The notes below the pieces were generated by a model. That model searched no databases and was not told the origin of the DNA. It saw nothing but the letters and a program-made list of their open reading frames with translations. The translations under genes were made by a program, and so were the position numbers. 64,000 bases of DNA from Cladophialophora immunda (Eukaryota; Ascomycota; Eurotiomycetes; Chaetothyriales; Herpotrichiellaceae), in assembly GCF_000835495.1 (NCBI RefSeq), contig NW_015622543.1:2271864-2335863 (forward strand), in the 5' to 3' direction. Below, piece by piece: positions 44,800 to 56,398 of the stretch; the first letter of the stretch is position 1; each line of letters begins with the position of its first letter.

Positions 44800-47094
44800 A
44801 TGGTACAAACCAGACAGTCCTCGCAGAAATTCGCGGGGCGCGTTGCCAATGGCGATGCTAATGGAACCGCCAATGGCCACATGAATGGCCACGCCCTCAC
44901 CTCAAGCGTCGAGCAAATAGATCGATCCAGATGGCGACTACTCGATGAATCAGGACGGCATACCTGGCACTACCTCAGGACCGACAAAGAAGTTGCAGAA
45001 TGGCCACAGTCGGCCGCAGACAAATATTACCTGGGGTTGCCTACAGTAGGTGCTGATTTCTGCACAGGTTTAACTATTCGCTGACAAGTTAAGGATCTCC
45101 CTGACCTCCCTCCTGCCTCAAAACCATCTGAATCGATAGACAACTGCTTGAGCTTCTATTCACAACTGCAGCTCCCTCCCGGCAACTGGGCATGTGAATA
45201 TGGCGGGCCCCTCTTTCTGATGCCTGGCATCGTATGCTGCTGGTACGCAACTGGGACACCCATTCCGCAGGAGTATAAAATCGAAATGAAAAACTACCTC
45301 TTCGCAAGACAAAACAAGGACGGCGGATGGGGACTGCACGTCGAAGGTCACAGCTCAGTTTTCGGCACAGCCATGAACTACACAGTTCTGCGAATACTGG
45401 GAGCTAGCGAGGAAGATCCAAGAATGATCAGGGCAAGAGGGAAACTTCACGCAATGGGAGGGGCAACCAATGGTCCTCACTGGGCCAAATTCTGGCTCAG
45501 CGTTTTGGGAGTCACCCGCTGGGGGATTGTCAACCCAGTTCCTCCTGAACTATGGCTTTTGCCCGACTGGGTGCCGATTTCTCCGTGGCGGTGGTGGGTT
45601 CACATGCGTCAGGTGTTCCTCCCCATGTCTTACATCTGGTCCAAGAGATTTACCGTGCCTGAGAACGACCTCATTCGATCGTTGAGACAGGAGCTGTTCG
45701 TTCAGCCATACGAGTCCATCGATTTCGGGGCGCATCGTAATTCGATTGCCGCCGAAGACAACTATCATCCAAAGTCCTGGCTCTTGAATTTGATCATGTT
45801 GCTCCTGGTGTGGATATGGATTCCCTTTCTCAGAACAAAATCAATCGCAGAGAAAGCTGAAGCTTGGGTTTGGCGACTTGTCCAATATGAAGACCACAAT
45901 ACGGACTATGCAGACCTTGCTCCTGTCAACGCCCCCATGAACACACTCTGCTGCTTCATCAAAGATGGTCCTGACAGCTACTCGTTTAAAAGACACCTCT
46001 ACCGCCTTGAGGAATATCTCTGGGTTAATAAAGAAGGGATGCTTGTCAATGGGACTAATGGCGTTCAGGTTTGGGACACATCATTCACCATCCAAGCCTG
46101 TGTCGAGGCTGGCTTGGCCGACTCGCCGAAGTGGAAAACAATGCTTACCAAAGGATTGCAATACCTGGAATCTGAACAGATCCGCGAAGAAGTCCCCGAC
46201 CGGGAAGTCTGCTACCGCCAATCACGCAAGGGCGCATGGCCATTCAGCACCAAACTGCAAGGCTACACCGTCTCCGACTGCACAAGCGAGGCACTCCGTG
46301 TTGTCCTTCTTCTCCAGAATGGCCACGGCTACAAACCGTTGATTGATGAGTCTCGCATTCGTGATGCGGTTGACGTGCTTTTGACCATGCAGAACAAACA
46401 CACCGGTGGCTTTGCCAGCTACGAGCCTCAACGCGGTTCCGAGTACCTCGAAATGCTCAATGCGGCTGAAGTCTTCGGGCGAATTATGGTGGAGTATGAC
46501 TACCCCGAGTGTACCACCGCCGTGGTCACAGTCTTGTCGCTGTTTCAGAAATTCTATCCGGACTATCGTACCGCTGAGATAAAAGCGGTCAAGGAGTCGG
46601 CATTGCAGTATATCCGTCGCGCTCAAAGAGACGACGGGTCTTGGTACGGCAGTTGGGGTATCTGCTTTACCTATGGAGCCATGTTTGCCCTTGAATCCTT
46701 GTCTTCAGTGGGCGAGACCTACTCCAATTCGTCACGCGTCAAGAAAGCATGCGAATTCCTAATCTCGCATCAAATGTCCGACGGCGGTTGGGGCGAGAGC
46801 TACCGTGCCTCGGAACTCAAGATATGGGTTGACCATGATCAATCGCAGGTTGTGCAGACGTGCTGGGCCGTCATTGCGCTGATGTATGCTGGATACCCTG
46901 ACCAAGAGCCGCTCAAAAGGGCGATCAAAATGGTCATGGGTAGACAGCAAAAGAACGGGGAGTGGCTGCAGGAGGCCATCGAAGGGGTGTTCAATTGCAG
47001 CTGCATGATCACTTATCCGAATTACAAATTTTACTTCCCTGTCAAGGCGATGGGTATGTATATAGCTAGGTGGGGGGACGAACAGTTACTCTGA
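44800..47094 (+). CDS. Oxidosqualene cyclase (lanosterol synthase, Erg7 type)
   Basis: Two exons (44800-45045, 45094-47094) give 748 aa, normal for fungal Erg7. After a variable N-terminus comes a segment typical of the cyclases: [32 protein letters not shown] and QW motifs such as [20 protein letters not shown] and [10 protein letters not shown]. The catalytic motif reads TVSDCTSEA with the protonating Asp at about residue 477; in most family members I know it is [18 protein letters not shown] and the tail [19 protein letters not shown] match yeast Erg7 well, so I read through a GTATGT at 47052. It converts (S)-2,3-oxidosqualene to a cyclised triterpene, lanosterol if it is the housekeeping enzyme, at ER and lipid droplets. 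It may be a paralogue, given the redox and transport genes that follow. Confidence 0.92.
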
Positions 47095-47401
47095 GACTAG
47101 AGCGCACAATTGTTTGTGCAGAGGTCAAGGAACTCGGACGAATTTGTCCTGGAAACACAGCACAAAAGATCGCATTGACAAAGGCGTGGGGAACGAGGCC
47201 AGCTCGATTTCTTGAGGGACATCAGAATCCAGGTCTTGTCTCGGTGGCCGTCACTCCCATAACGGCAAAACTAATGATTGCTCATCTCATAAGTCCAATG
47301 GCTAAAAGTCGCAGACGAAGGCGCTGCATTTCAGGTTGAGGACATCCTACGCAGATGGCGTTGGAGGCGCCGTCATTAGAGCTCAAGGAGAGTCTTAGGT
47401 T
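47095..47401. other. Intergenic, 307 bp, convergent 3' ends
   Basis: Separates the cyclase (+) from the FAD monooxygenase (-). No gene; shared terminator region. Confidence 0.5.
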
Positions 47402-49050
47402 CTATACCTGGATCCGAGCTTCTAGATACTTTTCCCACACGTCCTCGATATCGTTCTGGTATATCCACGGCAATCCCTCTTCGCTCCCAAACGATGCCAT
47501 CTTGATCTTCAGAACAGACTCAAACGACTTGTCAAGAGCATTGCTGAGCGCCTCTTTTGCCATTCTCTTTTGTTCGTCGAGATATTGATACCTGAAAACG
47601 GTCAGCTAATCGGCCATACACGCAAGGGGAAAGAGACACACATTCTGAGATAATACGGGGACCGGATCGCGTCGAAGATTTCAAAGGCTTGTGCGAGGCC
47701 TTTGGGAGTGTCTCGAGTGTACTCGATGGCCCTTGCCAGGATCCAGCCGTCCTCCAATGCAAATGCGGCTCCCGAACCGAAGGCTCCTGGTCCATGATAA
47801 GTACCACTTACCCCCGATATGGTGCGTCCAGAGACAGCGATAGATCCATACCTGACAAAGGATGACTTGCGTCTCCGAGCAGCACCACTTTGTCCCAAGC
47901 CGTGAGTTTCTCCAGCCTGGGGCCTGCAAAGGCCGAAAATTCCTTCCACTGCCCTTCGGGAACGAGGGACAGGACATCTCTGACTCGCGGGTCAAACTCC
48001 TATCATATATTAATACTTTCTACGTCAGGGATGAAGAAAAGGCACTTGAGCAAGCTCACCGTGAAATGAGACTGAACTCTCTGATTCGTTGCAGGAATGC
48101 CCCAGCTGAATCTTTTGCCGCCCACAGTCTCTGGATCGACGAGATTCCGACACGAGATTTCAAACATTCTCTCATTTTCACTGAGCTCTTCTGGATCATC
48201 GACCGGGGATAGATAGACGTGGCCCGCAGGACCGTACCACCAGGACGTCAGCGAATTGAGCTCATGTTGGTAGGCAACGGCGCTGATCGGTATGAGCGTC
48301 CGCCAAATCGTGGTTCCTGTGGCCCATCCCGACTTAGCATACGACCACAACGACTCGGACAGCATACCTGTGAATTTGATCTTGTGATCAGGAAAGATAC
48401 TGTCTCTAACAACCTTGAACCGTCTCAGATGTCAAGACTTTCCATCACAGAGATACGAAATACTTACTGAGCGGATACCGTCTGCTCCCACGACAAGATC
48501 AGCGGTGGTCTCGAAACCGTCTTCAAACAGAAGTGATACCCCTCCGTGTGGAAGGTTCTTCAACGCGACAAGCCGCTTGTTCAGCTTGATCGTGCCGGGC
48601 GCAACCTGCTTAATCAGCGCGGATTGAAGGCGAGTCCTCCTCACTCGTCGTGGTTTATATTGGACAGGCATAGAGGAAGACCTCGTATCGATGATCTGTC
48701 CGTTCAGACCGTTGCTAATGGTGAACCCAAGTCAGAACACCATTGGTCGAGATGAATGAGATAGTCATGGCTGATTTGCAGAGCTATCTGACATACCGAT
48801 GCAAGACCGTGGTTTTCAGATGCCCCTTGACATCCTGTGCGGCGCCCATCAACTCAAGCACTCTCCAGCAGTTATACCCAATGCGAATGCCCGCGCCTAT
48901 CTCTCGCAGCTCCCTCGCTTGCTCATAAACGGTCACTTCAACGTTTGGGAGGGCTGAGAGTGCTATGGCGGCACCCAAGCCAGCCGGACCGCCGCCACAA
49001 ATGGCCACGCGGAGCCTGTTGGGTTCGGGAGGCAGTTTCTGAGCCACCAT
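47402..49050 (-). CDS. FAD-dependent monooxygenase (salicylate hydroxylase-like, group A)
   Basis: Seven exons (49050-48797, 48714-48468, 48413-48368, 48316-48060, 47999-47852, 47786-47642, 47591-47402) give 428 aa. The ADP-binding motif VAICGGGPAGLGAAIAL is at about residues 15-31, followed by the Glu that holds the adenosine ribose (VTVYEQ). The second FAD motif is LVVGADGIRS and the third GDASHPLSGAFGSGAAFALEDG, the latter only contiguous after splicing out 47787-47851. These three motifs define flavoprotein hydroxylases that use NAD(P)H and O2. There is no membrane helix. It is convergent with the cyclase and could hydroxylate a phenolic or terpenoid substrate. The intron count is high and one exon is only 46 nt. 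Confidence 0.9.
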
Positions 49051-50227
49051 CTTTCAAAGATGTGTTTTCTTGCGATTATCGATGCAGAGATACCATGGCT
49101 CTCGGTAGAGGGAGAGACATTTGGTTCTTATCTGAGCGCAGTAGAATAAGCCATAGACGCTGCATGAGGGAGAGAATCCCTCCCCAACACGCGTTTGTAT
49201 GACGTGCTTTTGGAATGGGATCGCACCACGAGTCTTCTCTGCTGTGTTATCAGTGGAACAACGGCGAACCGCGGCATTCACCGTGGGCCTGGCGAGAGAT
49301 GATGTTTTGTGAACGTCCAGCCCCGACTTCTTACCTGTGACCCTCATAGGTGACTTGTTTGTCCGAGCACGGATGGTATTATGGCAAGATAAGCCGTGGC
49401 TTGGCTAGAGGATGTACAGTAAGGTATCCGGCTGTCAATGGGACCATTTGTTGTTGAACGGTCAAGCATAACCGCATCCTAAGCTCTGAGAGATGCGCTC
49501 CCTTTCCGGGCAGCTTTTGAGGAGGACTGCATTAAGTGTGCAAGGTTCAGGTGTAGGGGAAACGCCCTTCCTGAGGCCGTGGTGTTTGGGCAGCTTTTCG
49601 GCTTCTTGCTCTCTCCACTTAGCCACCCTCGAGCTGCCCCCTATCCTCTTACCCCTATTCGTTAGCTGTGTTTAATTCTCAGCCTCACGGCTTTTATTAA
49701 CCCCATTCCCCGGGACGGGCCTCCCTCCAGGGTCACTCATCACGGTTGCTCGAAAAAAGCCCGGCGAATCTGAATCAAACCTTGTCTGCCACTAAACGAA
49801 CCAGAACGAAACACCAGTGTCATTCGTTCCAGATGGCTAGGAGGCACGTGAAAAACGCAGTCTACGTCAACAAGCAGCCACAGGTACTGACTGATCGTCT
49901 CGGAGCCGCGAGATTCGATGGCTTCGCTCCGGTTATGTACTGATTAGCAGCGACGTCAGCACCAACCATTTAGTTTTGCGGGAAGCCGACCTTCCAACTC
50001 CATTTCTCCGAGGTACCGAGGTGCCTAATCTGTTATCTATATCGACAATATATGACATGCTTCCGACTGTTTTCCATTCTCCTCTGCGTCGGTTTCCATC
50101 GTTAATGTGAGATTGCAAACTATCGGCAACTCTTTGGTATGTATGCCTTCCACGAGAGGGGCAACACTTAGTCACATCTGTTCTGAATACCGGGCGTGAT
50201 AATTTCAAGCACAGGATCTAGACCGAG
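49051..50227. promoter_or_regulatory. Divergent intergenic region, 1.18 kb
   Basis: Promoters of the FAD monooxygenase (-) and MFS carrier (+). No supported gene; the short frames at 49493-49943 lack any domain. Confidence 0.5.
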
Positions 50228-51679
50228 ATGGATAACGACATCGAGCTAGCCTTAGATTCCCAAACGCCTCACGACAGAGACCGGGTTGAGAGGGGTGGAG
50301 GAAATGCCGAGCCCACTGAGGACGCGCTCAGTCCCGTTGACGGGGGTTGGGCTGCCTGGAAACTGCTTCTCGCCGCATACGTCTTCGAGGCATTGCTCTG
50401 GGGTGAGTCGTGGGGAGATATGATCCGGCGCATATTGCCAGGACCTGTCCACTAACGCGGTGTGTAGGCTTCCCGCTGTCCTTTGGAGTCTTTCAGAACT
50501 ACTACTCGCAACTGCCCGAATTCGTCAATCAGCGGTACATCTCCGTCATCGGGACGATCGCTTCAGGCATGTCCTACATGGGCGCTCCGTTGATCATCCC
50601 AGTGTTGAGACGGTATGCCAAATACCGGAGGCAGATGATATGGTTTGGATGTAGGAAGAGCACGCGAAGCTGATCCATTGCTCGGCTGGCTAACCAGCAG
50701 CACAGGGACATTATGTATCCTGGGAATACTGTGCGGGTCCTTCGCCAGCACCGTCGGCAGCCTTATCTTTACCCAGGGTGTCATGTACGGCGTCGGCTTC
50801 ATCATCTTCTACTACCCCATCATCAGCATGGTCAACGAATACTGGATTGCACGACGGGGCATGGCGTACGGATTCCTGTGCAGCGCATCCGGATTCTCCG
50901 GCATCGTCATGCCTCTGTCCCTGGAACTTCTGCTCCACAGGTACGGGTATCCGACGACATTGAGAGCGGTCGCAGTGGGCCTGGTCGTGTTGACGGCGCC
51001 TCTGATACCCCTGCTCAAGGGACGCCTGCCTCCGTCGGCACAAAGCTACACGCCGAGGACCAATTGGGCTTTTCTCAAGACATCCCTCTTCTGGATCTAC
51101 ACGGCCTCGAACCTCATGCAGGGCCTCGGCTACTTCTTTCCTTCACTCTACATTCCTTCGTATGCCTCGACACTGGGCTTGAGCTCGAGGCAGGGGTCTC
51201 TCCTTCTGGCCATCATGTGCGTCTCACAGGTCCTGGGGCAGTTTAGCTTCGGGTATCTTTCAGATCGGAGAGTCCCCGTCACGGCTCTGTCCTTTGCGTC
51301 GACCCTGATTCCCGCTGCGGCGGTGTTCGCCCTGTGGGGGTTGGCGCGCAATTTCGCCATGTTGGCGGTCTTCGGGATGATCTACGGCTTCTTTGGCGCC
51401 GGGTACACGGCCTTGTGGGCGCGGATGGGGATGGGCGTCACGAGCGACGTGACTTCGGCCTTTGCAGTGTTCGGCCTGTTCAATTTCGGCAAGGGCATTG
51501 GAAACGTCCTGGCCGGCCCGATCAGCGCCAACATGCTGTTCAACCACACAAGTATTGGACGGTATGGGATAGGAAAGTATGAGGTGCTCGTGCTCTTCAC
51601 GGGCTCCTGCATGCTCGCCAGCGCGGTGAGCATCGCCATCGGCTATCTAAATATCCGGAAGTTCTGGCTCCTAAATTGA
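50228..51679 (+). CDS. MFS monocarboxylate-type transporter
   Basis: Three exons (50228-50402, 50468-50650, 50706-51679) give 443 aa. The start of the membrane domain has the MCT-type PVDGGWAAWKLL segment followed by SFGVFQNYYSQLP, both characteristic of fungal monocarboxylate-permease-like carriers. YYPIISMVNEYWIARRGMAYGFLCSASGFSG and a second half with LLLAIMCVSQVLGQFSFGYLSDRR follow. Twelve helices are visible. The substrate is probably an organic acid or a secondary metabolite rather than a sugar. It lies on the far side of the FAD monooxygenase and may belong with it. Confidence 0.88.
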
Positions 51680-52078
51680 GACCGGTAAACGGGTCTCCCT
51701 GTTGCCATCTCACTTCGGAGGAAATTCAGTAGCGATAGACTTCATTGAACAGATGGCGTTTCTAGAGGTAGCACACCGATATATTGGTCGCAGATCTCTC
51801 GACCGAGTGGCAGGTTTTATAGGTACGCTATGCCAACTCGGCCTGCTTTGACTCTTGTGTCTTTCCGATCGCGGGGCTGCCAGTCAGCCAGAAATGACTA
51901 GATCATCAGGCAACAGTTGCCTTGGCGTCTTCAGCCTCTCCTCGCTTCCGCAATCCAACATCTCTCAGCCAGAGCCTTTGATATGTACAGCTCCGGGGAT
52001 CCAGACGACCACTGTAGCAGAAGACGGTCAGACGACGGTCGGACGACGAGGACCGTTTCGGGTTGCTGGAGACAAAGC
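51680..52078. promoter_or_regulatory. Intergenic, 399 bp
   Basis: Between the MFS carrier and the first HET gene. In-frame ATG codons at 51983 and a TTG at 51917 could extend the HET protein upstream; I consider these less likely. Confidence 0.4.
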
Positions 52079-54028
52079 ATGAAAGTCCATCCGCAAGTGG
52101 AAGGCTGTAAAATGAGGAAGTTTGAATACGACGAGCTCCTCGGCGAGGAACACGTCCGCATATTAGACTTGCTTCCAGGTAACAGAGACGACGTGATCCG
52201 CTGCCGTCTCACGTCGGAGCCTCGTCAGGACGCCGCCAATACCTACAACGCGATTTCTTACACTTGGGGCACTTCTACGGACCGAGCCGAGATCATCTGC
52301 TCCGACCAGATCTTGTCCATCGCGATCAATCTGGCGGATGCTCTGCGAGAAATCCGAAGCAGAAATCCAGGAGACTCGCAACGTCTGTGGGTGGACGCTA
52401 TCTGCATAAATCAAGAGTGCAGCAAGGAGAAAAATCACCAGGTCAGGCGAATTGGCGAAGTGTACCAAGATGCGAGGCAGGTGTTTGCCTGGCTTGGCCC
52501 TGACCAGGACGGCATGGCGAAGGACTGTTTCGGTCTCCTCGAGAAATGGGTCTCATATCTTGACGACCAGTTCGACACTTATAAGCACACACGGAACATT
52601 CCCACACTCAAACTTCCGCGCCACCTTCTGAGTGACACGGCGGCAGATTCGAAGCTGCGGAAGCTCATGGACTCTGCTTGGTTTTCGCGCGTCTGGGTTC
52701 TTCAGGAGGCAGGCCTTGCCAAGGCGTGTCAGTTGCTTTGGGGCAACCACAGCATGAGCCTCGCGGTGCTGGTTGAGTTTGCGTGCTTCTGCGATGGGCG
52801 CACCGACGTCGCGCGACTGGTGGGCGGTGACGACTCGACGTTTCGATATCTGCGGCTCGTCTTCCTGTGCGTCTATCGAACTTACAAGAACACAGAATCC
52901 TGGAGACGCGAAAAGCCTTTGATCCGGTCCTTGAACGACAAGCATCGCGGTCGTCCGGGACTGTTCTTGGACATCTTGCAGATTGGCAAGGGCCTCTCGG
53001 CAAAAGATGCTCGTGACCATATCTACGCCTTCTCGGGCAATCCGCTGGCCAAATCTCCTGACGGGAAGCTATTGGTGGAACCAAATTATGACAAGGACGA
53101 GGCAGAAGTGTACCTTGATGCCATGCTTGCGTTCTTGAAGAGCAGGCACGAATCCCCATACGTCCTTTGTTTCGTGCAGCATAACTCCGCAGACGAGGTG
53201 AGTGGGAGCGAGGGCCCATCATGGATTCCAAGATGGAGGAAGCCTCGCACAGACCTCATGCCATATTTCACTATAGGCAATATAGGATTGCCGTTCGCGG
53301 CCGGGGGGTCTGTCGACAGGTTGCAGTATCGAGTTTACAGGGGTTTTCGTGGGAAGAGGCTTCTCGGCCTCGCGGGATTTGTTTTTGATCGTCTAGCTTG
53401 GACATCCGGACTTCTCAACCCCGACAACTTTGCTCTCGACCGCACACGATGGGATTTCGAGCCTCGGGAGCCGCAACAGACATATATCGACAAGTTGTGG
53501 AACGACGTCTTGCTCGCAACCAAACGACGATCCGGTTCCTCAGAGGTGCCGAAGAGTGCTCCGATTGACGACAACTTCAGCTACACTCTGGTCACAGGCT
53601 ATAACAACACCCGAGTGGTGAACCTTGACGAACACCGAAAGAGGTTCCGAGAATACCTGCGAGCTCTCGAGAACACAGACCCTCGCGCGGACCGCCGCAG
53701 AGAGGTCGCTCCGGCATCGCGAAAAAGTATCTGTGAGGCTTCTCGCTACGAGGTCAGCACGCGCAACTGTCAGCATCGGCAGCTGGCAGTGACGGAATGC
53801 GGTCGCTTCGCCTTGGTCCCGCGGTTTGCGGAGCCTGGAGATGTCTGCGGCGTGTTTCTAGGGATGGTCACGCCGTTTGTTCTGAGGCAAGTGGCAATAA
53901 AGAGCGAGGACGAGGGCAGCCATCACCATCTCGTGGGAGAGGCATACATTCAAGGCGTCATGCGGGGCGAATTACTGGACGGACTTGATCTCGGAGATGT
54001 AGAAAAGGAGGAAGTCGTGCTGATGTAG
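52079..54028 (+). CDS. HET-domain protein 1 (heterokaryon incompatibility type)
   Basis: One long exon, 649 aa from the ATG at 52079 (MKVHPQVEGCKMRKFEYDELL). An ATG at 52112 (MRKFEYDELL) is an equally good start. The HET domain occupies about residues 55-200. Box 1 is YNAISYTWG at about 56-64, box 2 is LWVDAICINQ at about 103-112, then HQVRRIGEVYQDARQVFAWLG. The tail ends in the pattern common to HET-6-like proteins (GDVCGVFLGMVTPFVLRQV, then LVGEAYIQGVMRGE). Proteins of this class mediate self/non-self recognition and regulated cell death after hyphal fusion; for this gene the role is inferred from the domain. No NACHT or repeat partner domain is present in the frame. Confidence 0.85.
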   Translation: MKVHPQVEGCKMRKFEYDELLGEEHVRILDLLPGNRDDVIRCRLTSEPRQDAANTYNAISYTWGTSTDRAEIICSDQILSIAINLADALREIRSRNPGDSQRLWVDAICINQECSKEKNHQVRRIGEVYQDARQVFAWLGPDQDGMAKDCFGLLEKWVSYLDDQFDTYKHTRNIPTLKLPRHLLSDTAADSKLRKLMDSAWFSRVWVLQEAGLAKACQLLWGNHSMSLAVLVEFACFCDGRTDVARLVGGDDSTFRYLRLVFLCVYRTYKNTESWRREKPLIRSLNDKHRGRPGLFLDILQIGKGLSAKDARDHIYAFSGNPLAKSPDGKLLVEPNYDKDEAEVYLDAMLAFLKSRHESPYVLCFVQHNSADEVSGSEGPSWIPRWRKPRTDLMPYFTIGNIGLPFAAGGSVDRLQYRVYRGFRGKRLLGLAGFVFDRLAWTSGLLNPDNFALDRTRWDFEPREPQQTYIDKLWNDVLLATKRRSGSSEVPKSAPIDDNFSYTLVTGYNNTRVVNLDEHRKRFREYLRALENTDPRADRRREVAPASRKSICEASRYEVSTRNCQHRQLAVTECGRFALVPRFAEPGDVCGVFLGMVTPFVLRQVAIKSEDEGSHHHLVGEAYIQGVMRGELLDGLDLGDVEKEEVVLM

Positions 54029-54377
54029 GCTAGATTACGGCCCTTGCCGGGTGAAAAAGGTGGGTTTCGCAAATCTATACCACTTCTCGGTTCCAGAACC
54101 ACCCAATGTCCTGTTCCGCCCCCGTGGGAGGATAATGCCTCTTCTTCAGCTTTTGACGTATCAGGCCCAGATGCCGCAGTCCTTGCATTAGCGAGTCATC
54201 GTCAAATCTCGGCGTTGTGTGATCTGATTGGCATATAATTCGGATGGTCCAAGTCCAACTAGCTTGTAGACTTGTTTTTGACTCTCCTCCAGCCACCACC
54301 TGGACCGATATCAGAATCGTGACCCCGCACCGTTCAAAGGTCAAAGGGTGAGTTGCGAACTCAAGTCCGAATTCACA
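54029..54377. promoter_or_regulatory. Intergenic, 349 bp between two HET genes
   Basis: Separates two same-strand HET genes. No gene supported. Confidence 0.45.
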
Positions 54378-56273
54378 ATGGATTTCGAACAGGAGGTTCT
54401 GAAGTTCAAGTCCCTAGATTTCCACCCCGACCAGTTTGAGTTCCTCTCAGAATGTCTCGACAGCCACAAGATTTGCCAGAGAGCTGTCGGTCTCGAGCAG
54501 AGCCTGCCCAAGCGCCTGCTCTACTTGGGCAAACCCTCGGGGACGGCCTTCCCTTCGCGGCTTGTGGAGACCAAAGACATTGAGGAGAGGCCGGTGCGCT
54601 ACGTGGCCTTGAGCCATAGCTGGTCCTCGTTGTCGGAGGCCGAAAAGCGCTCCATCAAAACGACGGCCGACAACAAAACGCTACGTGCCCAGGCGGTCGA
54701 CATCAGTGCCTTTCCGGGCAACTATCAGGCGGTCATGGTCATGTGTCGGAGTTTCGGCTACGAGTACTTTTGGATGGATTCGATATGTATCTTACAGGTG
54801 TGTATGGTCACCATTCCTTCCTTGGCCCGGGGGTGATGAAGGGTTTGGTGAAGACGACTTCTTACTCACACCATTTGTCTTGTTACCATAAAGGATGACG
54901 ACAAAGAATGGCAGGATGAATCTGTCCGGATGAAACACGTTTACGGCGCGGCTGTCCTGACGTTCGCCTTGAATACGTCACAAGCCATTTTTGACATGGT
55001 CAGAAGCAATAAGGGCGCACTTGACTGGGGGGATATAACAGACGAGTACGCCAGGTCAATGTTTAAGATCGATCTCCATGCAAAGCGAATTTTCGAGAGC
55101 GGAATACTTGGAAGCCGAGCATGGTGCTTTCAAGAGCGCCACTTGTCGCCGAGACTCTTACACATCCTGGACGATAGAGTCGTCATGTACGAGTGTGCGC
55201 AGGCCACGATGGCTACCAACGCACCGGATCTGTTCGGGTTCAGGTCCTTCAGACGCACGACTTCCGGTGAGAAATTTTTCCAACTGGAATCCAGTTTGCG
55301 CAAGCTTGCCGTGAACCAACGGCTAATTGAAATCAAAAATGGGGCTCGGTCCGGCTTGAGGGTGCACTTGGAGTATTGGCCTGGCTATTTGTTGGAATAC
55401 CAGCGCAGGGCGTTATTCGACAACAAGGACAATTTGACAGCTCTAGCTGGTATTGCAGAGTCGATGCAGGCGGAAGGACACTGGACGTATCTGTCTGGAA
55501 TCTGGAAAGAAGACTTGCCCCGGGGAATGTTATGGGAAAGCACGGCTTTGTCTCAAACCTCACATAAACGGTTTCGCCCCTATCATGCGCCAACATGGTC
55601 CTGGAGCTCCGTGGATGGATCAACCAGGACTGTTCCAGAACTAGTGAATTCGCACGGCGGTGTTTTCGGTATCTGCGAGAGGCACAAAAGGGACCCCGAG
55701 CCATTTATTTCCCTCATTTCTGGAATATCTATCAGGACCGCTGGGACCGGGCTTGACGTCCACGTCGACCCCTTGCCGCCGGGCTCGGCACTCGAGCTCG
55801 AGGGCATCCTGATACGGTGTAAATGCCGCAGACTCGACGACCAACACAAGATCACCGGTTTATTCAAATCCGAGAGGACCTCCATTGTTGCAGAGGGGAC
55901 TATCGCGTTTGACGTAGATTCAGAGGCATGTGACGGTCCCCTCTGGTGCCTCCCGCTGGTGGAGAAACATCTGAAACCCGGCTGGGTTAAAGAGCCTGCC
56001 TTGAGGGACTGCTTGGGAATCGGCCTTCAAAAAGTGAGCGTGGAAACACTTCCCGGTCGAGTCCGGACGGAGAGTCTCGGGGAAGGGGAAGGAGAAGGAG
56101 AGGAATTGGTCGACAGATCCCAAAGGATGGACCTGGTGCAGGCGGAGAGCCTCGAAGACCATGAAGAACGAGCGATCGATACCTTTCGCAGGGTGGGTTT
56201 CGTGCGGTTGACCTTGACAGAAGGCGCGTGGACGGACCACTTGTCAAGCCTAGAGCTGCTTCGCATAATATAA
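54378..56273 (+). CDS. HET-domain protein 2, divergent
   Basis: Two exons (54378-54797, 54894-56273) give 599 aa. The domain is recognisable but divergent. Box 1 reads YVALSHSWSS at about 75-84 (usually ending WG), and box 2 reads YFWMDSICILQ running across the intron to DDDKEWQDESVRMKHVYGAAVLTF. LGSRAWCFQERHLSPRLLHI and RPYHAPTWSWSSVDG follow, both typical of the larger HET family. The C-terminus is acidic (LGEGEGEGEEL). It lies 349 bp downstream of HET gene 1 in the same orientation, but the two differ in sequence enough that a recent duplication is unlikely. Function is inferred from the domain only. Confidence 0.85.
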
Positions 56274-56398
56274 CGGGAATGGCTGTTTTGGAGCTTTTCT
56301 GATTGGAGGTTCATGGAGGCGAAGGCAGGTGTCGAGATTCGGGCAGCGTGGACGTAAGCTTTAAATCGTGATACTCTCTTGAGACAAGAGTCACGATC

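Noticed and set aside
47050..47341. Extra 3' exon for the cyclase using the GTATGT at 47052
   Set aside because: Read-through gives the family-typical tail (FPVKAMGMY plus about ten residues); the spliced alternative adds about 75 residues without homology.
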